NCBI RefSeq assembly: GCF_039522165.1
Contig: NZ_BAAADE010000005.1
Span: 1-64,000, forward strand
Source: Paenochrobactrum glaciei
GTDB lineage: Bacteria; Pseudomonadota; Alphaproteobacteria; Rhizobiales; Rhizobiaceae
DNA: 64,000 bases
Direction: 5' to 3'
The notes under the pieces were generated by a model. That model saw only the letters and a program-made list of their open reading frames with translations. It was not told the origin of the DNA and ran no database searches. Position 1 is the stretch's first letter. Every line of letters begins with the position of its first letter. The translations under genes were made by a program, and so were the position numbers. Positions 60,610 through 64,000 of the stretch are shown piece after piece.

Positions 60610-61340
60610 TGCAGGATAAAAATCCGCTTCTGGTAATTGATAAGGTTGAAACTTATTACGGCAATATTTGTGCCCTCAAAGGCATTGATATGGTGGTGAA
60701 TGAGGGGGAAATTGTTACCCTTATTGGTGCTAACGGTGCTGGTAAATCAACTTTGATGATGACGATTTTCGGTATGCCGCGTGCGCGTACCGGACGCGTT
60801 ATTTTTGATGGGCAGGATATAACCAATATGCCGCCGCATCTGATTGCGCATCTTCGTATTGCGCAATCACCTGAGGGACGCCGTATTTTCCCGCGTATGA
60901 CGGTTTATGAAAATCTGCAAATGGGGGCGAGCCTCGATAATCAGCAATTCTTCGAAGAAGATGTTGCTTTGATGTTTGAGCTCTTCCCGCGTTTGAAAGA
61001 ACGTATGCATCAGCGTGGTGGTACACTATCAGGTGGTGAGCAGCAAATGCTGGCCATTGCCCGTGCTTTGATGGCACGTCCGCGTTTGTTATTGCTTGAT
61101 GAGCCATCACTCGGCTTGGCACCTTTGATCGTAAAACAGATTTTTGAAGCGATTAAAGAGCTTAACCGTACGCGCGGCCTGACCGTATTTCTGGTTGAGC
61201 AAAACGCGTTTGGCGCATTGAAACTGGCGGATCGCGGCTATGTGATGGTCAATGGTTCCATCACGATGAGCGGTTCAGGCACAGATCTACTGGCAAATCC
61301 GGAAGTGCGGGCTGCCTATCTCGAAGGCGGAAGGCATTAA
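60609..61340 (+). CDS. livF: Branched-chain amino acid ABC ATPase LivF
   Basis: 243 aa ATPase with Walker A GANGAGKSTL, signature LSGGEQQMLAIARALM, Walker B LLLLDEPSLGLAP and LVEQN. LivF partner of LivG; stop-start overlap with livG by one base. Confidence 0.95.
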   Translation: MQDKNPLLVIDKVETYYGNICALKGIDMVVNEGEIVTLIGANGAGKSTLMMTIFGMPRARTGRVIFDGQDITNMPPHLIAHLRIAQSPEGRRIFPRMTVYENLQMGASLDNQQFFEEDVALMFELFPRLKERMHQRGGTLSGGEQQMLAIARALMARPRLLLLDEPSLGLAPLIVKQIFEAIKELNRTRGLTVFLVEQNAFGALKLADRGYVMVNGSITMSGSGTDLLANPEVRAAYLEGGRH

Positions 61341-61350
61341 GGGGCAAATC

Positions 61351-61695
61351 ATGCAGGGAATTCTCTACGAAGAATCATCTATCTGGTTGTTTATCCTGAT
61401 CACCTGTCTGCTTGGCGGGTGGGCTGCATGGATGACGGGGCGTGCCTGTGCACAAACATGGCGCCCTTACGCAATTTTGCTGTGCTACCTGATCCCGCTT
61501 GGTGTGGCAGTGCGCTTTATCCATCACGCCTTATTCGAAGGTACTATGCTTTCGTTGCATTATTATCTGGTAGATACGATTGTATTGATCATAATCGGAT
61601 CCATAGGCTTCAGATATACAAGAGCCAAACAAATGGTTAGCCAATATAGTTGGCTCTATGAAAAGGCATCATTTTTGACGTGGAGGGCTAAGTAG
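61351..61695 (+). CDS. DUF6867-like small membrane protein, 114 aa
   Basis: Three hydrophobic helices; GGWAAWMTGRACAQTWRPY after the first helix and RFIHHALFEGTMLSLHYY in the middle resemble the small protein regularly found between livF and the binding-protein gene in Rhizobiales. Function unknown; operon position suggests a part in branched-chain amino acid uptake. Confidence 0.82.
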   Translation: MQGILYEESSIWLFILITCLLGGWAAWMTGRACAQTWRPYAILLCYLIPLGVAVRFIHHALFEGTMLSLHYYLVDTIVLIIIGSIGFRYTRAKQMVSQYSWLYEKASFLTWRAK

Positions 61696-61804
61696 TCAGA
61701 AATCCAGTTAAACCGGCCGTTTAATATAAGCATAATTCAAATAGCATTATACGGAAGTGGCGGGCTCTGCCCGTCGGGGAATTGAAGATAAAGGGAGTGA
61801 GAAA

Positions 61805-62932
61805 TTGAAAAAATCATTATTTACTGGTGTTGCTCTGTCTGCATTGCTGGCTATGAGCGGCGGTGCATGGGCTGATGTTTTGTTCGGTATCGGCGCACCA
61901 ATGACCGGCCCGAATGCAACCTATGGCGCGCAAATTTTGAAGGGCGCTGAAGCTGCTATTGCTGAAATCAACGCCAAAGGCGGCATGAACGGCGAACAGA
62001 TCAAAATCGTTGTCGGCGATGATGTTTCTGACCCTAAACAGGGCATTTCGGTCGCCAATAAATTTGCCGGTGACGGCGTTCAGTTCATGATCGGGCCTTA
62101 TAACTCTGGCGTCGCTATTCCGGCTGCTGATGTTTATGCCGAAAACGGCATTCTGATGATGAGCCCTGGTGCAACCAATCCAGGTTATACTGAAAAAGGC
62201 TTGTGGAACGTGTTTCGTACCTGTGGCCGTGATGACCAGCAGGGTATCGTTGCCGGTGAATATATTGCGAAATATTTCAAAGATAAGAAAATCGCAGTTG
62301 TTCACGATAAAACCCCTTATGGTCAGGGTTTGGCAGATGCCACCAAGAAGAAGTTCAACGAACTTGGTGTCAAAGAAGTTCTTTATGAAGGCGTCAATGT
62401 TGGCGAAAAAGACTTCTCTGCTCTGATTACCAAAGCAAAAGCTGCTGGTATTGAAGCCATCTATTGGGGTGGTGTGCATACTGAAGGTGGTCTGATTATT
62501 CGTCAGCTGGCTGAGAATAATTTGAAGGTTCCTGTCATTTCCGGTGATGCGATCGTGAATAACGAATTGGCATCGATTGCCGGTGATGCAGTGATTGGTA
62601 CACTCAACACCTTTGGTCCGGATCCACGTGTGGATCCAGCCAATAAGGAACTGGTTGAGAAGTTCCGTGCAGCAGGTTTCGAACCTGAAGCCTACACCAT
62701 CTACTCCTATGCAGCTGCACAGGCAATCGCAGCCGCAGCCGCAGCCGCTGGTAGCAATGATCCGCAGCAGGTCGCCGCAGCACTGAAAGAAAAGGGACCG
62801 TTCCAGACCGCTCTGGGCGCACTTTCCTTTGATGCTAAAGGTGACGCGGAACTGCCGGGTTACGTCATGTATGAGTGGAAGAAAAATGCTGATGGCAACT
62901 ATGTCTATGAACAGCAGGTTCTTGCCAATTAA
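61805..62932 (+). CDS. braC: Branched-chain amino acid-binding protein, LivJ/BraC type, 375 aa
   Basis: Periplasmic binding protein of the Leu/Ile/Val type: signal peptide (KKSLFTGVALSALLAMSGGA, cleavage after AWA), then VLFGIGAPMTGPNATYGAQI and YNSGVAIPAADVYAENGIL. TTG at 61805, behind GGGAG at 7-nt spacing, gives a normal signal peptide; starts further upstream would spoil it. Highly expressed member of the uptake system, downstream of livHMGF. Confidence 0.93.
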   Translation: MKKSLFTGVALSALLAMSGGAWADVLFGIGAPMTGPNATYGAQILKGAEAAIAEINAKGGMNGEQIKIVVGDDVSDPKQGISVANKFAGDGVQFMIGPYNSGVAIPAADVYAENGILMMSPGATNPGYTEKGLWNVFRTCGRDDQQGIVAGEYIAKYFKDKKIAVVHDKTPYGQGLADATKKKFNELGVKEVLYEGVNVGEKDFSALITKAKAAGIEAIYWGGVHTEGGLIIRQLAENNLKVPVISGDAIVNNELASIAGDAVIGTLNTFGPDPRVDPANKELVEKFRAAGFEPEAYTIYSYAAAQAIAAAAAAAGSNDPQQVAAALKEKGPFQTALGALSFDAKGDAELPGYVMYEWKKNADGNYVYEQQVLAN

Positions 62933-62955
62933 TATATGACACGAACTGAAATCAA

Positions 62956-62997
62956 ATATCCCCGCCGTTTGAACGCAAGCGGCGGGGATATTTTTTT
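62956..62997 (+). terminator. Terminator after braC
   Basis: ATATCCCCGCCG (62956-62967) pairs perfectly with CGGCGGGGATAT (62980-62991), followed by T6. Confidence 0.93.
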
Positions 62998-63137
62998 AAG
63001 TAAGCTTTCTGAAAACGGGGGGGGAGCCGTCACTATTTGAATTTTGTCATGCGCTATTGTTTTGACATATCTGCGTGGTTTTGAAAGAAGCACGGTGACG
63101 TTCTTTTTATTTCAAAATCAATAGTGGCGCACTCCTT

Positions 63138-64000
63138 TTGACCTCTGCATCCATCACTCCATCGCTTTTCCAGCGTTTAAAAACGGCTTTCCCGCCATCA
63201 CGTTTGGCTGTGGCACTGTTGTTTTTAATGAACGGCTATATCTTCGGTAGCTGGGCACCACGTATTCCTGAATTTGCAGCACGTATGGGATTTGATACGG
63301 CGCAAATGGGGATGATGATCCTGATCTTCGGGATTGGCTCAGTATTGTTCATGCCGCTTTCCGGCGCTTTATGTGCGCGTTTCGGATCTGCGATTATTGT
63401 TAAAATATCAGCCCTTGCCGTGGTGCCGGTGTTGCTTTTAATCAGTCTTGTTTCGCATGGGACGATTGCAATTCTGGTGCTTTTTTATTTTGGCGGCTTT
63501 ATTGCGGCGATGGATGTGGCGATGAATGCCAATGCGGTGGCAATGGAAAAATCGCTCCGCCGTGCGGTGATGTCTTCATGCCATGCTTTTTGGAGCCTTG
63601 GCGGATTGCTGGGGGCGGGCAGTGCCGGTTATCTTTTGATCCATCTTGGCTCACTAGCACATGGGGTGATCGTATCAGTTGTGGCCGGATTGCTGCTGAG
63701 TTTTGCCTGGGGGCGGATTTTGGAAGACAAAATCACTGAAGCCAGCGAGCGCCCGAAACTCAGCCTGCCGCGGCAACCACTGCCATGGCTTATTGGCATC
63801 TTGGCTTTATTTTCCATGATACCGGAAGGGGCAATCATGGATTGGGGCAGTTATTATCTGCGACAGGATTATGGCGCATCGGTTGAAACCGCCAGTTTTG
63901 CTTTTGCCGCTTTTTCTCTCACAATGGCGATGATGCGTTTTGCCGGTGACAGCGTGCGTGATCGCTTTGGCGCAGTCAGCACATTGCGGGTCTGCACGGT
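63138..64000 (+). CDS. MFS transporter, N-terminal part, cut by window edge
   Basis: Open frame to the last base with no stop. LAVALLFLMNGYIFGSWAPR, then GSVLFMPLSGALCARFG (motif A-like loop), AAMDVAMNANAVAMEKSLRR and SSCHAFWSLGGLLGAGSAGY are typical of the YbjJ-like MFS group, substrate unknown. About seven to eight membrane helices are covered. No ATG exists at the N-terminus; TTG at 63138 is proposed. Confidence 0.8.
   Translation, partial: MTSASITPSLFQRLKTAFPPSRLAVALLFLMNGYIFGSWAPRIPEFAARMGFDTAQMGMMILIFGIGSVLFMPLSGALCARFGSAIIVKISALAVVPVLLLISLVSHGTIAILVLFYFGGFIAAMDVAMNANAVAMEKSLRRAVMSSCHAFWSLGGLLGAGSAGYLLIHLGSLAHGVIVSVVAGLLLSFAWGRILEDKITEASERPKLSLPRQPLPWLIGILALFSMIPEGAIMDWGSYYLRQDYGASVETASFAFAAFSLTMAMMRFAGDSVRDRFGAVSTLRVCT

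Overview
The window reads as an alphaproteobacterial chromosome of the Hyphomicrobiales, most like Brucellaceae (Brucella/Ochrobactrum/Pseudochrobactrum relatives). The basis is the block rplU-rpmA-GNAT-GNAT-obgE-proB-proA-nadD, an atpHAGDC operon without F0 genes, a Lys/Ala-rich N-terminal extension on the ATP synthase beta subunit, and a liv operon with a DUF6867-like gene. The genus is inference. Two integrated elements, each bounded by a duplicated tRNA 3' end, interrupt the chromosome.

Island 1 (79-14590) sits in an initiator tRNA-Met gene. A perfect 48-bp repeat (79-126 and 14543-14590) marks the ends, and short direct repeats just inside each end look like integrase arm sites. A tightly coupled minus-strand gene train runs from a tyrosine integrase (13071-14378) through a small HTH protein, several unknown genes and a tail tape measure protein (5645-7993) to a triple zinc-ribbon protein and a winged-helix-like protein. 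There is no recognisable capsid, portal, terminase or lysis gene, so this is either a strongly reduced prophage or a phage satellite with its own tape measure gene. A plus-strand cargo gene (2400-3833) carries a HEPN-like R-x6-H motif.

Core 1 (14700-31533) holds a persulfide-detoxification operon (blh-bigR-pmpA-pmpB-like), housekeeping enzymes (HI0933-family flavoprotein, RsmJ, RluA family), and a deformylase homologue that has lost two of three metal ligands. A five-gene operon (HAD-UbiA fusion, DprE1-like oxidase, SMR-type flippase, extended SDR, class-III aminotransferase) stands back to back with a GT-C-like membrane protein; together they suggest a polyprenyl-phosphate-linked pentose or amino-sugar pathway. 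A two-gene FAD sugar dehydrogenase follows.

Island 2 (31860-40313) sits in tRNA-Ser(CGA), bounded by a 68-bp repeat. It is AT-richer and carries a type II restriction-modification pair, a serine resolvase, a tyrosine integrase, two small unknown genes near the intact tRNA, a possible pseudogene, and a stretch of about 560 nt without genes (about 36630-37192) dense in stable hairpins that looks like a large structured non-coding RNA. This is the best candidate for something undescribed.

Core 2 (40341-64000) contains rplU-rpmA, two acetyltransferases, obgE, proBA, nadD, a small transaldolase, priA, atpHAGDC, two small stress or membrane proteins, and the branched-chain amino-acid transporter operon livHMGF-(DUF6867)-braC. 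LivG there carries a C-terminal helix-hairpin-helix-like domain resembling the one found on alphaproteobacterial NuoE. A partial MFS transporter runs off the right edge.
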